Assembly (NCBI GenBank): GCA_964494475.1
Contig: CAZBRS010000087.1
Coordinates: 1-17,050, forward strand
Reading direction: 5' to 3'
Length of the DNA: 17,050 nucleotides
Source of the DNA: CAZBRS01 sp964494475
GTDB lineage: Bacteria > Myxococcota_A > UBA9042 > CAZBRS01
A program made the position numbers and the translations under genes. The first letter of the stretch is position 1; each line of letters starts with the position of its first letter. Positions 1 through 9,936 of this stretch are shown here, piece after piece. The notes beneath the pieces were generated by a model. It made no database searches. It worked only from the letters and a program-made list of their open reading frames with translations, and had not been told where the DNA came from.

Positions 1-2
1 TC

Positions 3-1139
<1,137 letters not shown>

Positions 1140-1952
1140 TCGGCAGTTCGCCGATGGCGCCACCGCGGTCATGGCGATCCTGAACGTCACGCCCGACTCG
1201 TTCTCCGACGGCGGAGCCTTCGTCGAGGTCGACCGAGCGGTCGAGCACGCGCTCCGCATGGAGGGCGAAGGCGCCGCGATCATCGACGTGGGGGGTGAGT
1301 CCACGAGGCCGGGCTCCGCGGGCGTGTCGGCCGAGGTCGAGGCGGCCCGGGTCGTGCCCGTGATCGAGGCCATCCGCCGACGCTCCGACGTGCCGTTGTC
1401 GATCGACACCTCGAAGGCGGCGGTGGCCGAGGCGGCGCTCCGGGCCGGCGCCGACCTGGTCAACGACGTCACGGGCCTGCACGGCGACCCCCGCATGGCG
1501 CGCGTGGTGGCCGACGCCGGCGTGCCGGTCGTGGTCATGCACCTGCCGGGCACGCCGCGCACCATGCAGCAGGATCCCACCTACGTCGACGTCTTCGCCG
1601 ACGTGGCGGCCTGGCTGAACGAGTCCATCCGGCTGGCCGCCGAGGCCGGGGTGCCGCGCGAGCGCGTGGTGGTCGACCCGGGGCTCGGCTTCGGCAAGAC
1701 GGTGGAGCACAACGTGGTCCTCATGCGCCGGATCCCCGACCTGGCGCGCGCCACCGGCTGCCCCGTGCTGCTCGGGCCCTCGCGCAAGTCGTTCCTGGGG
1801 GCGCTGCTCAGCGAGCCCGACCCCCGCGCGCGGCTCTTCGGCACCGCGGCGGCCGTGGCGCTGGCGGCCGCGTGGGGCGCGCGCTTCGTGCGCGTGCACG
1901 ACGTGCGGGCCATGGTCCAGGTGGCGCGGGTCGCCGCCGCGATTGGGGGCGC

Positions 1953-2849
1953 ATGAACGTTCTCTTCGACCTGCTCGGCGTGACGGCCTGGAAAGAGGCG
2001 TGGGACCTCCTGCGCATCGCCATCGACGCGCTCGTGGTCTACTACCTGTGCTACCGCATGCTGCTGCTCATCAAGGGCACCCAGGCCGTGCAGATGCTGC
2101 TCGGCATCACCGTGCTCATCGCGGTCTTCATCCTCTCGAAGGAAGAGCACCTGCACCTGCCCACCCTGCACTGGATGCTCGACAAGTTCCTCGGCGCCTT
2201 CATGTTCATCATCATCGTGGTCTTCCAGGCCGACATCCGGCGCGCCCTCGCGCAGATGGGGCGCAATCCCCTGTTCCGCTCCTCCCAGCGCCCGGCGTCG
2301 GAGCGCTCGTTCGAAGAGGTCGTGCAGGCGGTGGCCAACCTCAGCTCGAAGAAGATCGGCGCGTTGATCGCCATCGAGCGCGACGCGAACCTCGACGCCT
2401 ACGCCGAGAACGGCATCGGGCTCGACGCGCGCGTGACGCAAGAGGCGCTGCAGTCCTGCTTCATCCCCTTCAAGCAGAACCCGCTGCACGACGGCGCGGT
2501 GATCCTGCGCGAGGGGCGCATCGTCGCGGCGCGCTGCATCCTGCCGTTCTCGACCAACCCGCGCTACAACCACCTGGGGTCGCGGCACCGCGCCTCCATC
2601 GGCCTGTCCGAGCTCACCGACGCCGTCGTGATCGTGGTGTCCGAGGAGACCGGCGGCATCTCGCTGGCCGTCCACGGCGAGCTCACCCCCGGGCTCGACG
2701 CCACGTCGCTGCGCCTGCGCCTCAGCCAGGGCTTCTCCCACGAGGTCAGCGAGGTGCGCCAGATGCTGGGCAGGGGCCGCACGGGCCGCTGGTTCAGCCC
2801 GTTCGCGCGCCGGCGTCGTCCGGGCCCCGAGGCCGGAGGTCCGCGATGA
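1953..2849 (+). CDS. cdaA: Diadenylate cyclase (DisA_N/DAC domain, CdaA type)
   Basis: CdaA makes c-di-AMP from two ATP molecules at the membrane. The 298-aa protein begins with three hydrophobic helices (about residues 22-40, 46-62 and 78-92), followed by the DAC domain. Both catalytic signatures are present: NPLHDGAVI, with the DGA at residues 180-182, and GSRHR at 209-213, where most relatives have GTRHR, so the RHR core is intact. The C-terminus ends in a basic, low-complexity tail (RRRRPGPEAGGPR). The start is ATG 1953, overlapping the folP stop by 4 nt. An in-frame upstream extension exists but would sit inside folP and lacks DAC-like sequence. The next gene encodes the YbbR regulator and the one after it GlmM, the order known from Firmicutes and many other bacteria that use c-di-AMP. 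The signalling role is inferred from motifs and context. Confidence 0.95.
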   Translation: MNVLFDLLGVTAWKEAWDLLRIAIDALVVYYLCYRMLLLIKGTQAVQMLLGITVLIAVFILSKEEHLHLPTLHWMLDKFLGAFMFIIIVVFQADIRRALAQMGRNPLFRSSQRPASERSFEEVVQAVANLSSKKIGALIAIERDANLDAYAENGIGLDARVTQEALQSCFIPFKQNPLHDGAVILREGRIVAARCILPFSTNPRYNHLGSRHRASIGLSELTDAVVIVVSEETGGISLAVHGELTPGLDATSLRLRLSQGFSHEVSEVRQMLGRGRTGRWFSPFARRRRPGPEAGGPR

Positions 2850-3880
2850 AGACCGACGCGCCCCGTCCCGTGGGAGCGCTCCGACGGCTCGTCGTCGGGG
2901 TTCGCGAGGCCTTCACGGTGAACCTGCCCATGAAGCTGCTGGCGGCCATCCTGACGGTCATCCTGTACTTCCTGGTGCAGCAGGACGCCATCAACGAGTT
3001 CTCGCTGTCGGTGCCGGTCGTGCTGAGCAGCACACCCCAGAACCGCATCTTCACGGGCGAGCTGCCCGACGAGTTGCGGGTGCGCGTGCGCGGGCGCTGG
3101 TCCCGCATCCTCGACCTGGTCGAGCACAAGCCCGAGCCGTTCCCCATCGCGTTGGCCGACGCGCAGAACGGCGACGTGTACCGCTTCGACGCCAGCGCGA
3201 TCCAGGCGCACCTCGGGCCGGGCGGCCTCGAGGTGGTCAGCGTCGATCCACCGCAGGTGCTCGTGCGCCTCGATCGCTTCCTGTCCAAGCTGGTGCCGGT
3301 CACGCCGGTGCTGGTGGGCGAGCCCGCCGAGGGCTTCGAGGTCGACCACGCGCTCGTCCAGATCAAGCCCCAGTCGGTGTGGGTCGAGGGTCCGCACGCC
3401 GCGGTGACCGCGCTGCGCGAGGTGCGCACGGCGGCCATCGACGTCTCGGGGCTGCAGAAAGACCTGCGCAGCGAGGTCCAGCTCGAGCGGCCGCGACCGC
3501 GCTTCCTCGAGCTGCAGAACGATCGCGTGACCGCCGAGATCCCGGTGCGCGAGCGCATCTACGAGGCCACGTTCAGCGGCCTGCCCATGCGCGTGGTGCC
3601 CTGCCCCACGGGCTACGCCTGCCACGTCGAGCCGCCCACCTTCGAGGTGCGCGTGCTCGGCAAGTACTTCACGGTGTCGAAGCTCGAGCCCGACGCGCTC
3701 GTGAACCTGGTCTTCCTGCGCCGCGAGGCCCTGTCGGGCGACACGGGGGAGTGGGAGGGCGTCAAGCCCGAGGTCGAGGCCCCGGCCGAGCTCATCATCC
3801 AGATCAAGCCCGACGCGTTCCGCGCCGTCATCGAGAAGTCCCGTGACGAGGCGCCCCGCGACGCGACGGTCCACGACTGA
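2846..3880 (+). CDS. cdaR: YbbR-domain protein, CdaA regulator (CdaR-like)
   Basis: YbbR proteins are membrane-anchored, extracytoplasmic repeat proteins that modulate the diadenylate cyclase encoded next door. The 344-aa product has a short cytosolic N-terminus, one transmembrane segment (about residues 26-45, NLPMKLLAAILTVILYFLV) and then beta-rich repeats. At least two repeats contain the typical pattern of a strand ending in PQ-V-V-GP or PPQVLVRLD (around residues 130-135 and 175-190). The sequence between repeats is poorly conserved, as is normal for this family. The start ATG 2846 overlaps the cdaA stop as ATGA, so the two products are probably made in a fixed ratio. The stop is 13 nt before glmM. 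The regulatory role is inferred from gene order, since YbbR domains carry no catalytic residues. Confidence 0.88.
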   Translation: MKTDAPRPVGALRRLVVGVREAFTVNLPMKLLAAILTVILYFLVQQDAINEFSLSVPVVLSSTPQNRIFTGELPDELRVRVRGRWSRILDLVEHKPEPFPIALADAQNGDVYRFDASAIQAHLGPGGLEVVSVDPPQVLVRLDRFLSKLVPVTPVLVGEPAEGFEVDHALVQIKPQSVWVEGPHAAVTALREVRTAAIDVSGLQKDLRSEVQLERPRPRFLELQNDRVTAEIPVRERIYEATFSGLPMRVVPCPTGYACHVEPPTFEVRVLGKYFTVSKLEPDALVNLVFLRREALSGDTGEWEGVKPEVEAPAELIIQIKPDAFRAVIEKSRDEAPRDATVHD

Positions 3881-3886
3881 GGGAGG
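3881..3886 (+). promoter_or_regulatory. Ribosome binding site of glmM
   Basis: GGGAGG directly follows the cdaR stop and lies 7 nt before ATG 3894. It fixes the glmM start over the in-frame codons inside cdaR. Confidence 0.8.
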
Positions 3887-3893
3887 CGCGGAC

Positions 3894-5252
3894 ATGAGGC
3901 ACTACTTCGGCACCGACGGAATCCGCGGGCGCGCCAACCGGGCGCCCATGACGGCCGACCTGGCGCTCCGCCTGGGGCAGGCGCTGGTCGAACAGTTCCG
4001 CACCCAGCACGAGAAGCCGCGCATCGTGGTGGGCAAGGACCCGCGCATCTCGGGCTACGTCTTCGAGATGGCGGTCGCCGCGGGCATCACCGCCATGGGC
4101 GGCAACGTGCTCCTCACGGGCCCGCTGCCGACGCCCGGCATCGCCTTCCTGGCGCGTTCGATGCGCGCCGACGCCGGCGTGGTCATCTCGGCCTCGCACA
4201 ACCCCTTCGACGACAACGGCCTCAAGGTCTTCGATCGCCAGGGCTTCAAGCTGTCCGACGAGGTCGAGGAGCAGCTCGAGGCCCGCATGGACGACCCGGA
4301 TCTCTCCACGCGCGCGGCCGACGGGACGCACCTGGGGCGCGCGTTCAAGATCGACGACGCCGTGGGCCGCTACGTGGTGTACCTGAAGAACGTGTTCCCC
4401 CAGCACCTCACCCTCGAGGGGCTGCGCCTCGTGCTCGACTGCGCGAACGGCGCGGCCTACAAGGTGGCGCCGCTGGTCTTCGAAGAGCTGGGGGCCACGG
4501 TCATCCGCATGGGGTGCGAGCCCGACGGCCTGAACATCAACCGCGGCGTCGGCGCCCTGCACCCCGAGGGCGTGCAGCGCGCGGTCGTCGAGCACCGCGC
4601 CGACCTCGGCATCTGCCTCGACGGCGACGCCGACCGCGTCATCCTGGTCGACGAGAAGGGCGAGAAGGTCGACGGCGATCGCATCATGGCCATCCTGGCG
4701 CTGCTGCTCCGCGAGCAGGGGCGCCTGCGCCGCGACACCATCGTGGCCACCAGCATGAGCAACCTGGGCCTCGAGGTGTGGGCGCGCGAGAACGGCTTCT
4801 CGTTGCTGCGCACCGACGTGGGCGATCGCTACGTGGTCGAGCGCTTGCGCGACGAGTCGCTGAACTTCGGCGGCGAGCAGTCGGGCCACATCATCGCCCT
4901 CGACGTCAGCACCACCGGCGACGGCGTGCTGTCGGCGCTGCAGGTGCTGGCCGCCATGGGCGAGTGGAAGAAGCCGCTCTCGGCGCTCCCCGGCGGGCTG
5001 CGGCGCTTCCCGCAGGAGCTGAAGAACGTGCGCGTGGCCGAGAAGATCCCCTTCGACGACGTGGCCGGCCTCCGCGATCTGGAGGCGTCGTTCCAGCGCG
5101 AGGTGGGCGATCGCGGGCGGCTCGTGCTGCGCTACAGCGGCACCGAGCTGCTGGCGCGCGTGATGGTCGAGGCCGAGGACGAGCGCTTCGTGCGGTCGTG
5201 GACGGCGCGCTTCGTGGAGCACCTCGAGCGCGCCATCGGAGGCGAGCGATGA
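3894..5252 (+). CDS. glmM: Phosphoglucosamine mutase
   Basis: GlmM interconverts glucosamine-6-phosphate and glucosamine-1-phosphate, feeding UDP-GlcNAc for peptidoglycan and lipopolysaccharide. The 452-aa length is standard. It starts with the family hallmark YFGTDGIRGRAN (residues 4-15). The phospho-serine loop is ISASHNP with Ser101, the Mg-binding loop is DGDADR (243-248), the sugar-binding loop is GGEQSGH (326-332), and the C-terminal phosphate-binding loop is RYSGTE (413-418). All active-site elements are intact. A strong GGGAGG precedes the ATG. The stop overlaps the pdxJ start as ATGA. Its place after cdaA-cdaR matches the conserved c-di-AMP/cell-wall module; in Gram-positive bacteria these three products interact physically, and whether they do here is unknown. 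Confidence 0.97.
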   Translation: MRHYFGTDGIRGRANRAPMTADLALRLGQALVEQFRTQHEKPRIVVGKDPRISGYVFEMAVAAGITAMGGNVLLTGPLPTPGIAFLARSMRADAGVVISASHNPFDDNGLKVFDRQGFKLSDEVEEQLEARMDDPDLSTRAADGTHLGRAFKIDDAVGRYVVYLKNVFPQHLTLEGLRLVLDCANGAAYKVAPLVFEELGATVIRMGCEPDGLNINRGVGALHPEGVQRAVVEHRADLGICLDGDADRVILVDEKGEKVDGDRIMAILALLLREQGRLRRDTIVATSMSNLGLEVWARENGFSLLRTDVGDRYVVERLRDESLNFGGEQSGHIIALDVSTTGDGVLSALQVLAAMGEWKKPLSALPGGLRRFPQELKNVRVAEKIPFDDVAGLRDLEASFQREVGDRGRLVLRYSGTELLARVMVEAEDERFVRSWTARFVEHLERAIGGER

Positions 5253-5968
5253 GCCGGGTGCGCCTGGGCGTCAACGTCGATCACGTGGCCACGCTGCGCC
5301 AGCAGCGGGGCACCCTGTACCCCGATCCCGTCGCGGCCGCTGCCCTCTGCGAGCTGGCCGGCTGCGACCAGATCACCATCCACCTGCGCGAGGACCGGCG
5401 CCACATCCAGGATCGCGACCTCACCCTGCTGCGCCAGACGGTGCAGGTGCCGTTGAACCTCGAGATGGCCGTCACCGACGAGATGCTCCGCATCGCGGTG
5501 GCGGCCCGGCCCGACACGTGCACGCTGGTGCCCGAGAAGCGCGAGGAGCAGACCACCGAGGGCGGGCTCGACGTGCCGGGCAACGAGCGCGCGGTCACGG
5601 CCGCCGTCCGGAGCCTGCAGGCCGCCGGCATCCGCGTCAGCTTGTTCGTCGACCCCGATCCGGCCCAGCTCGACGCCTCGGCGCGCTCCGGGGCGTCGGC
5701 GGTCGAGCTGCACACCGGCGACTACGCCAACGCCCGTGGCGCCGCCCAGGCGGGTGAGCTCGCGCGGCTGGTAACGGCCGCCCGGCACGCCTCGGGCCTC
5801 GGGCTCGAGGTGCTGGCGGGCCACGGCCTCGACTACGTGAACACGCCCGCGGTCGTGCGCGTGCCCGAGATCGTCGAGGTGAACATCGGCCACGCCCTGG
5901 TCGCGAGGGCGCTGCTCGTGGGCCTCGACCGGGCCGTGCGCGAGATGCTGGCGCTCCTGGAGAGATAG
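5249..5968 (+). CDS. pdxJ: Pyridoxine 5'-phosphate synthase
   Basis: PdxJ condenses 1-deoxy-D-xylulose-5-phosphate with 3-amino-2-oxopropyl phosphate to form pyridoxine 5'-phosphate, the last ring-forming step of the DXP-dependent vitamin B6 route. The 239-aa protein is full length. Clear motifs are LGVNVDHVATLR (residues 6-17), ITIHLREDRRHIQDRD (42-57) with the active-site His/Arg cluster, LNLEMA (69-74) with the catalytic Glu, LVPEKREEQTTEGGLDV, ELHTGDYA, the AGHGLDY loop and the terminal VNIGHALVARAL. The ATG overlaps the glmM stop by 4 nt. The stop TAG is one base before the next start. In many deltaproteobacterial-type genomes acpS follows pdxJ; here it does not. Confidence 0.97.
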   Translation: MSRVRLGVNVDHVATLRQQRGTLYPDPVAAAALCELAGCDQITIHLREDRRHIQDRDLTLLRQTVQVPLNLEMAVTDEMLRIAVAARPDTCTLVPEKREEQTTEGGLDVPGNERAVTAAVRSLQAAGIRVSLFVDPDPAQLDASARSGASAVELHTGDYANARGAAQAGELARLVTAARHASGLGLEVLAGHGLDYVNTPAVVRVPEIVEVNIGHALVARALLVGLDRAVREMLALLER

Positions 5969-5969
5969 C

Positions 5970-7550
5970 ATGTACGTCGTAACGAACGCCCAGATGCGCG
6001 AGCTCGAGCGCCTCACCATCGACGAGCTGCACGTGCCCGGCGAGCTCCTGATGGAGAACGCCGGCGCCGCCGTGGCCCGCCGGGCCGTCGAGCTCTTGAA
6101 CCGCGCCGAGGTGCGCGCGCCGCGCGTGCTGGTGGTGGCCGGTGGCGGCAACAACGCGGGCGACGGCTTCGTGGCGGCGCGGCACCTGATCGATCACGTG
6201 GCCGGGCTCGACGTGGCCCTGCTGGTGCCGCAGGAGCAGCTGAGGGGCGACGCGCGCGCGAACTTCGAGCGCCTGGCGGGCTTTCCCGTGGGCGTGCAAG
6301 CGTGCACCGACGCCGCCGGGCTCCCCCTGCTCGACGAGCTGCTCGCGCGCGCCGACCTGGTGCTCGACGCGGTGTTCGGCACCGGCCTCACCCGCGCCAT
6401 CACGGGGCACCTGGCCGAGGCCCTCGAGCGCGTGGGGCGGGGCGCGGCCCGCCTGCTGGCCATCGATCTCCCCTCGGGCGTCGACGGCGACACGGGCCGC
6501 ATCCACGGCCTGGCGCCGCGCGCCGACGCCACGGTCACGTTCGCGCTGCCCAAGCGCGGGCACCTGCTCTTCCCCGGCCGCGACCTCGTGGGCACGCTCT
6601 ACGTCGAGCCCATCGGCCTCCCGGTGGGGCTCGCGCCGCGCCTGGGGCTGTCGACGGTGCTGCTGTCCGATCACCACGTGCTGCCCTTCGTCGGGCCGCG
6701 CCCGCGCGACAGCCACAAGGGCACCTTCGGGCACCTGTTCGTGGCCGCGGGGTCGCCCGGCAAGGCCGGCGCCGCGCTGCTGGCCGGGGGCGCCGGGGCC
6801 CGCGTGGGGGCGGGCCTGGTCACGGTGCTGACCGATCTCGAGACCCGTCGGGTGCTCGAGGGGCGCCAGCCCGAGCTCATGGTCGACGAGGTGCTGTCCG
6901 CGGCCGGCCTGGCGCCGGGCTTCGAGCGCTTCCTGGCGCAGGCCGACGCCTGGGTGCTCGGGTGCGGTCTCGGCGTCGACGGGGTCCGCAAGGCGCTGCT
7001 GGCCCGCCTGCTCGCCGAGAGCCGGGCCCCGCTCGTGATCGACGCCGACGCGCTCACGCTGCTGGCGCGCGAGCCCGACCTGCTCGCCACGCGACCGGCC
7101 GGAGCCGCCACCGTGCTCACGCCCCACCCGGGCGAGTTCCGCCGCCTCGAGCCCGAGGCCGCGCTGGCCGGCGCCGATCCCGTGGCGCTGGCCGAGCGCT
7201 TCGCCGCCCGGCACGGGGTGGTGGTGGTCTTGAAGGGGGCCACCACCGTGGTGGCCGGGCCCGACGGCCGTACCTTCCTGAACACCACGGGCAGCCCGGC
7301 GCTCGCCACGGCCGGCTCGGGCGACGTGCTCTCCGGCCTGCTCGGCGGGCTGCTGGCCGCCGACGGGGGCGCCCACGCCGCGGTCGAGGTGGCCGCCGCC
7401 GCCGTGGCCCTGCACGGGCGCCTGGGCACGGTGCTCGAGGCCCGCCTGGGGCAACGGGCGGCCACCGCCGCCGATCTGGCAGCGCTGCTGCCCGACGTGC
7501 TCCGCGACTTCGAAAACGCCGCCGCGGGCCGCGCCCGAGGGGAGGGTTGA
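5970..7550 (+). CDS. nnr: Bifunctional NAD(P)H-hydrate epimerase / ADP-dependent NAD(P)H-hydrate dehydratase
   Basis: This enzyme repairs hydrated NADH and NADPH: the N-terminal domain epimerises the R and S hydrates, and the C-terminal domain dehydrates the S form at the cost of ADP. At 526 aa it is the full two-domain fusion. The YjeF_N part covers roughly residues 1-215, with MENAGAAVARR, VVAGGGNNAGDGFVAARHL (about 55-73), DAVFGTGL and IDLPSGVDGDTG. The ribokinase-like CARKD part covers about 230-510, with GSPGKAGAALLA, VIDADALTLLA, LTPHPGEFRRL, VVVLKGATTVVAGPDG and the catalytic NTTGSPALATAGSGDVLSG. Start ATG 5970 is one base after the pdxJ stop. The gene ends at a TGA inside the ribosome-binding region of the next gene. 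No truncation is seen. Confidence 0.95.
   Translation: MYVVTNAQMRELERLTIDELHVPGELLMENAGAAVARRAVELLNRAEVRAPRVLVVAGGGNNAGDGFVAARHLIDHVAGLDVALLVPQEQLRGDARANFERLAGFPVGVQACTDAAGLPLLDELLARADLVLDAVFGTGLTRAITGHLAEALERVGRGAARLLAIDLPSGVDGDTGRIHGLAPRADATVTFALPKRGHLLFPGRDLVGTLYVEPIGLPVGLAPRLGLSTVLLSDHHVLPFVGPRPRDSHKGTFGHLFVAAGSPGKAGAALLAGGAGARVGAGLVTVLTDLETRRVLEGRQPELMVDEVLSAAGLAPGFERFLAQADAWVLGCGLGVDGVRKALLARLLAESRAPLVIDADALTLLAREPDLLATRPAGAATVLTPHPGEFRRLEPEAALAGADPVALAERFAARHGVVVVLKGATTVVAGPDGRTFLNTTGSPALATAGSGDVLSGLLGGLLAADGGAHAAVEVAAAAVALHGRLGTVLEARLGQRAATAADLAALLPDVLRDFENAAAGRARGEG
7537..7546 (+). promoter_or_regulatory. Ribosome binding site selecting a TTG start
   Basis: The purine run GAGGGGAGGG overlaps the end of nnr and lies 6 nt before TTG 7553. 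A second in-frame TTG at 7547 directly abuts the run and is therefore too close, and a GTG at 7562 is further away. No ATG is available near the N-terminus of the next gene. Confidence 0.6.
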
Positions 7551-7552
7551 CC

Positions 7553-8866
7553 TTGGACCACGTGGTCGTCTACGAGGGGCTCGGCATCCTCTTTCTGCTC
7601 GTGTTCTCGTCGGTGTTCTCGTCGCTCGAGACGGCGCTGACCACGCTGACCAGCGTGAAGGCCCTGCAGGTCGTCGAGGAGACGGGGCGCCACAAGGCCA
7701 TCCTCACGCGCTGGATCGAGCACCCGAACCACGTGCTCACGACGTTGCTGGTCGGCAACACGGTCGTGAACATCACGGCCTCGTCGGTGGGCACCGACCT
7801 CAGCTACCGGGTGCTCACCGCCCTCAGCGTCGACCCCCAGCGCGGGCTGGGCGTGGCCGCCGCGATCGGCGTCATCACCTTCCTGGTGCTCGTGTTCGGC
7901 GAGGTGGTGCCGAAGACCTACGCCAAGCACAACGCGCTGCGCGTGCTGGCCCTCGCTCCGATCTACCTGATCGCCGAGAAGCTCCTCTACCTGCTGACCC
8001 GCGGCCTCGCGGCCCTGTCGCTGCCCATCGTGCGCCTGGTCGGCGGCCAGACCGAGGGCCGCAAGGGCGTCACCGAGGCCGAGCTCGGGTACATGATCCG
8101 CGCCGGCGCCGAGGAGGGTGGGCTCGACAGCGGCCAGCAGGAGCTGCTCTCGAGCGCCATGGAGTTCACCGACACCATCGTGCGCGAGGTCATGGTGCCC
8201 CGCACCGAGGTGCAGGCCTACGATCTCGACGAGCCGGTCGAGAAGCTCTTCGAGCTGGTCCGCCGACACCAGTTCAGCCGCTACCCCGTCTACCGCGGGC
8301 ACCTCGACAACCTGGTGGGCGTCTTCTACGCCAAGGAGCTGCTGACGCGCACGCTGCAGCGCCCCGACGCGGTGCTGACGGCGGCCGACATCGAGGCCAT
8401 GCTGCACAAGCCCTACCTGGTGCCCGACTCGAAGAAGATCAGCGAGCTGCTGTCCGAGTTCCAGGCGCGCAAGGTGCACCTGGCGGTCGTGGTCGACGAG
8501 TTCGGCGGCACGGCCGGCATCGTGAGCATGGAGGATCTGCTCGAAGAGCTGGTGGGCGAAATCTACGACGAATTCGACGTCGACGAGCAGCCCGTCCGCG
8601 AGATCGGGCCCCGGCGCTGCATCGTGAACGCGCGCATCGAGCTGTCGGCGCTGGCCGACAAGCTCGGGCTCAAGCTGCCCGAGGACCCGGCGTACGGCAC
8701 GCTCGGCGGCTACCTCATCGCCCAGGCCGGGCACATCCCCGAGAAGGGCCACAAATTCAGCTTCGAGAGCTTCCACCTGACGGTGCGCGACGCCGACGCC
8801 CGGCGCATCCGCAGCGTCGAGATCCTGCAGCAGGCCGAGCCCGCGGGCCGCTCCCCGACCGATTGA
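7553..8866 (+). CDS. CNNM/DUF21-CBS-CorC_HlyC family membrane protein
   Basis: Members of this family (CorB/CorC/MpfA, often named hemolysin C-like) are inner-membrane proteins linked to Mg2+ export or Mg/Co homeostasis. The 437-aa product has an N-terminal DUF21/CNNM transmembrane domain (about residues 1-165, helices near 8-28, 62-75, 100-118 and 130-148) with conserved GNTVVNI (68-74) and GEVVPKTYAKHNA (116-128). It continues with a paired CBS domain (first half near MVPRTEVQAYD, 214-265; second near HLAVVVDEFGGTAGIVSMEDL, about 285-340) and a C-terminal CorC_HlyC domain (about 355-430, with GTLGGYLIAQAGHIP). TTG 7553 is the likely start because of a well-placed purine-rich ribosome site. 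Bacterial CNNM transporters are known; which ion this one moves cannot be read from sequence. It closes the operon. Confidence 0.9.
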   Translation: MDHVVVYEGLGILFLLVFSSVFSSLETALTTLTSVKALQVVEETGRHKAILTRWIEHPNHVLTTLLVGNTVVNITASSVGTDLSYRVLTALSVDPQRGLGVAAAIGVITFLVLVFGEVVPKTYAKHNALRVLALAPIYLIAEKLLYLLTRGLAALSLPIVRLVGGQTEGRKGVTEAELGYMIRAGAEEGGLDSGQQELLSSAMEFTDTIVREVMVPRTEVQAYDLDEPVEKLFELVRRHQFSRYPVYRGHLDNLVGVFYAKELLTRTLQRPDAVLTAADIEAMLHKPYLVPDSKKISELLSEFQARKVHLAVVVDEFGGTAGIVSMEDLLEELVGEIYDEFDVDEQPVREIGPRRCIVNARIELSALADKLGLKLPEDPAYGTLGGYLIAQAGHIPEKGHKFSFESFHLTVRDADARRIRSVEILQQAEPAGRSPTD

Positions 8867-8887
8867 TCGGGCGGGCTTTTCCTTTTT
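8839..8887 (+). terminator. Rho-independent terminator after the ftsH-to-CNNM operon
   Basis: GCCCGC (8839-8844) can pair with GCGGGC (8871-8876), enclosing a second small hairpin CCCGA/TCGGG (8854-8858 with 8867-8871, 8-nt loop). The tract TTTTCCTTTTT follows immediately. The T-tract is striking in such GC-rich DNA. The outer stem overlaps the last codons of the CNNM gene. Confidence 0.6.
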
Positions 8888-8900
8888 CGGGCGACTTCGC

Positions 8901-8906
8901 TACCAT
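8901..8906 (+). promoter_or_regulatory. Possible -10 element of the lipoprotein gene
   Basis: TACCAT within CTTCGCTACCATGGGG fits the TAnnnT pattern of a sigma70-type -10 box and lies just after the operon terminator and 34 nt before the lipoprotein ATG. No good -35 hexamer is visible at 16-18 nt, because the T-tract occupies that place. Treat as a candidate only. Confidence 0.3.
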
Positions 8907-8939
8907 GGGGCCGCGGAGACAGCGTTGGCGGGGAGGAAG

Positions 8940-9929
8940 ATGGTGCGAGCGAGCGTGCTCGTCGCGCTGATGACCTTGGGGCTGGTGGGCTGCGGTGCCG
9001 ACAGCGGCGCCACCTCCGAGCCCGTGACGACGCCGACCATCCTGCGCCTGGTGGCCACGCCGTCCGTGGGCAGCGTCGACTCCGGCGCGCGCGTCGAGGC
9101 CGTGGTGGCCTACCCCGAGCGGGTCACCGGCGCGCTGTGGCAGGCCTGCGTGCTGCTGGTCGACGACGCGGCCGACCCCGCGACGTGCCCGCTGCCCCTG
9201 GTCCAACTCTACGGCGACACCCTGTTCCGCGCGCGCGTCGACAGTTGGACGCTGCGCAGCGTGGGCGACCTGGGCGTGCCGCTCTTCGAGGCCCTGTCGC
9301 AGGTGGCGAGCACCGACGCCGCGGCGGCCCCGCCCGCCCATCGACTCGACGCCTGCGCGCTGCAGGTGGTGGCCGCCTGGGACGCCTGCGTGGCCTCCAG
9401 CGGAGGCTGGCCCGACAGTTGCGTCTACGAGGCCGACGATCGGCTGCGCGCGTGCGTGCAGCAGGGCGGCACCGACGTGCGCGTCCACTACACCGCGACC
9501 CTCGACGACGGCGCCACGCTGAAGGCCAGCCGTCGCCTCACCTTCCTGAAGACGGGCTCGCCCCCCATCGGCAACCGGAACCCCGTGCTCTTCAACGTCG
9601 AGGTCGACGGCGTCAACGTACCCGACGGCGAGACCGTGCAGGTGCCCATCGGCAGTACGGTGCTGCTCCAGGCCATCCCCTTCGCCGAATCGGGCGAGAC
9701 GTACACCACCGCCGCCGGCACGACGGCCACCGAACTCCTGCAGTTCGCGTGGGTGCGCACCGGCGGCGACCTCGACGTCGACCTCACGCCGTCCGACGAC
9801 CCGTTCAACGCGCTCTTCGTCCCCGAGACGGCGCTGGGCGTCCCGCTCACGCTGTGGGTCTTCTTCGAGGACGACCGGGGCGGCATCGACTGGGCGCGCG
9901 TGGCCATCGATCCGGTGCCGACGCCGTGA
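8940..9929 (+). CDS. Secreted lipoprotein of unknown function
   Basis: The 329-aa product starts with a type II signal peptide: MVR, a hydrophobic stretch, and the lipobox LVGC with Cys18 as the predicted lipidated residue. Gly19 rather than Asp at +2 fits outer-membrane sorting under E. coli rules. Two beta-rich, Ig-like portions can be seen, at about residues 30-190 and 215-325; the second begins after GNRNPVLFNVEVDGV and ends in a WVFFEDDRGGIDWARVAI strand pair. Between them is a cluster of cysteines (ACVLLVDD, ATCP, DACALQV, WDACVAS, DSCVYE, RACVQQ), presumably disulfide-bonded outside the cytoplasm. ATG 8940 is preceded by GGGGAGGA, so it is preferred over a TTG 15 nt upstream. I do not recognise a named family; proteins of this style are common in Myxococcota. 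It is probably monocistronic, with a terminator before it and a repeat after it. Confidence 0.8.
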   Translation: MVRASVLVALMTLGLVGCGADSGATSEPVTTPTILRLVATPSVGSVDSGARVEAVVAYPERVTGALWQACVLLVDDAADPATCPLPLVQLYGDTLFRARVDSWTLRSVGDLGVPLFEALSQVASTDAAAAPPAHRLDACALQVVAAWDACVASSGGWPDSCVYEADDRLRACVQQGGTDVRVHYTATLDDGATLKASRRLTFLKTGSPPIGNRNPVLFNVEVDGVNVPDGETVQVPIGSTVLLQAIPFAESGETYTTAAGTTATELLQFAWVRTGGDLDVDLTPSDDPFNALFVPETALGVPLTLWVFFEDDRGGIDWARVAIDPVPTP

Positions 9930-9936
9930 CGCCGGA

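Noticed and set aside
1581..8776. Long minus-strand reading frames opposite the housekeeping operon (up to 701 codons)
   Set aside because: They are complements of well-identified genes; their products are low-complexity His/Arg/Gly/Ala strings typical of shadows in high-GC DNA.
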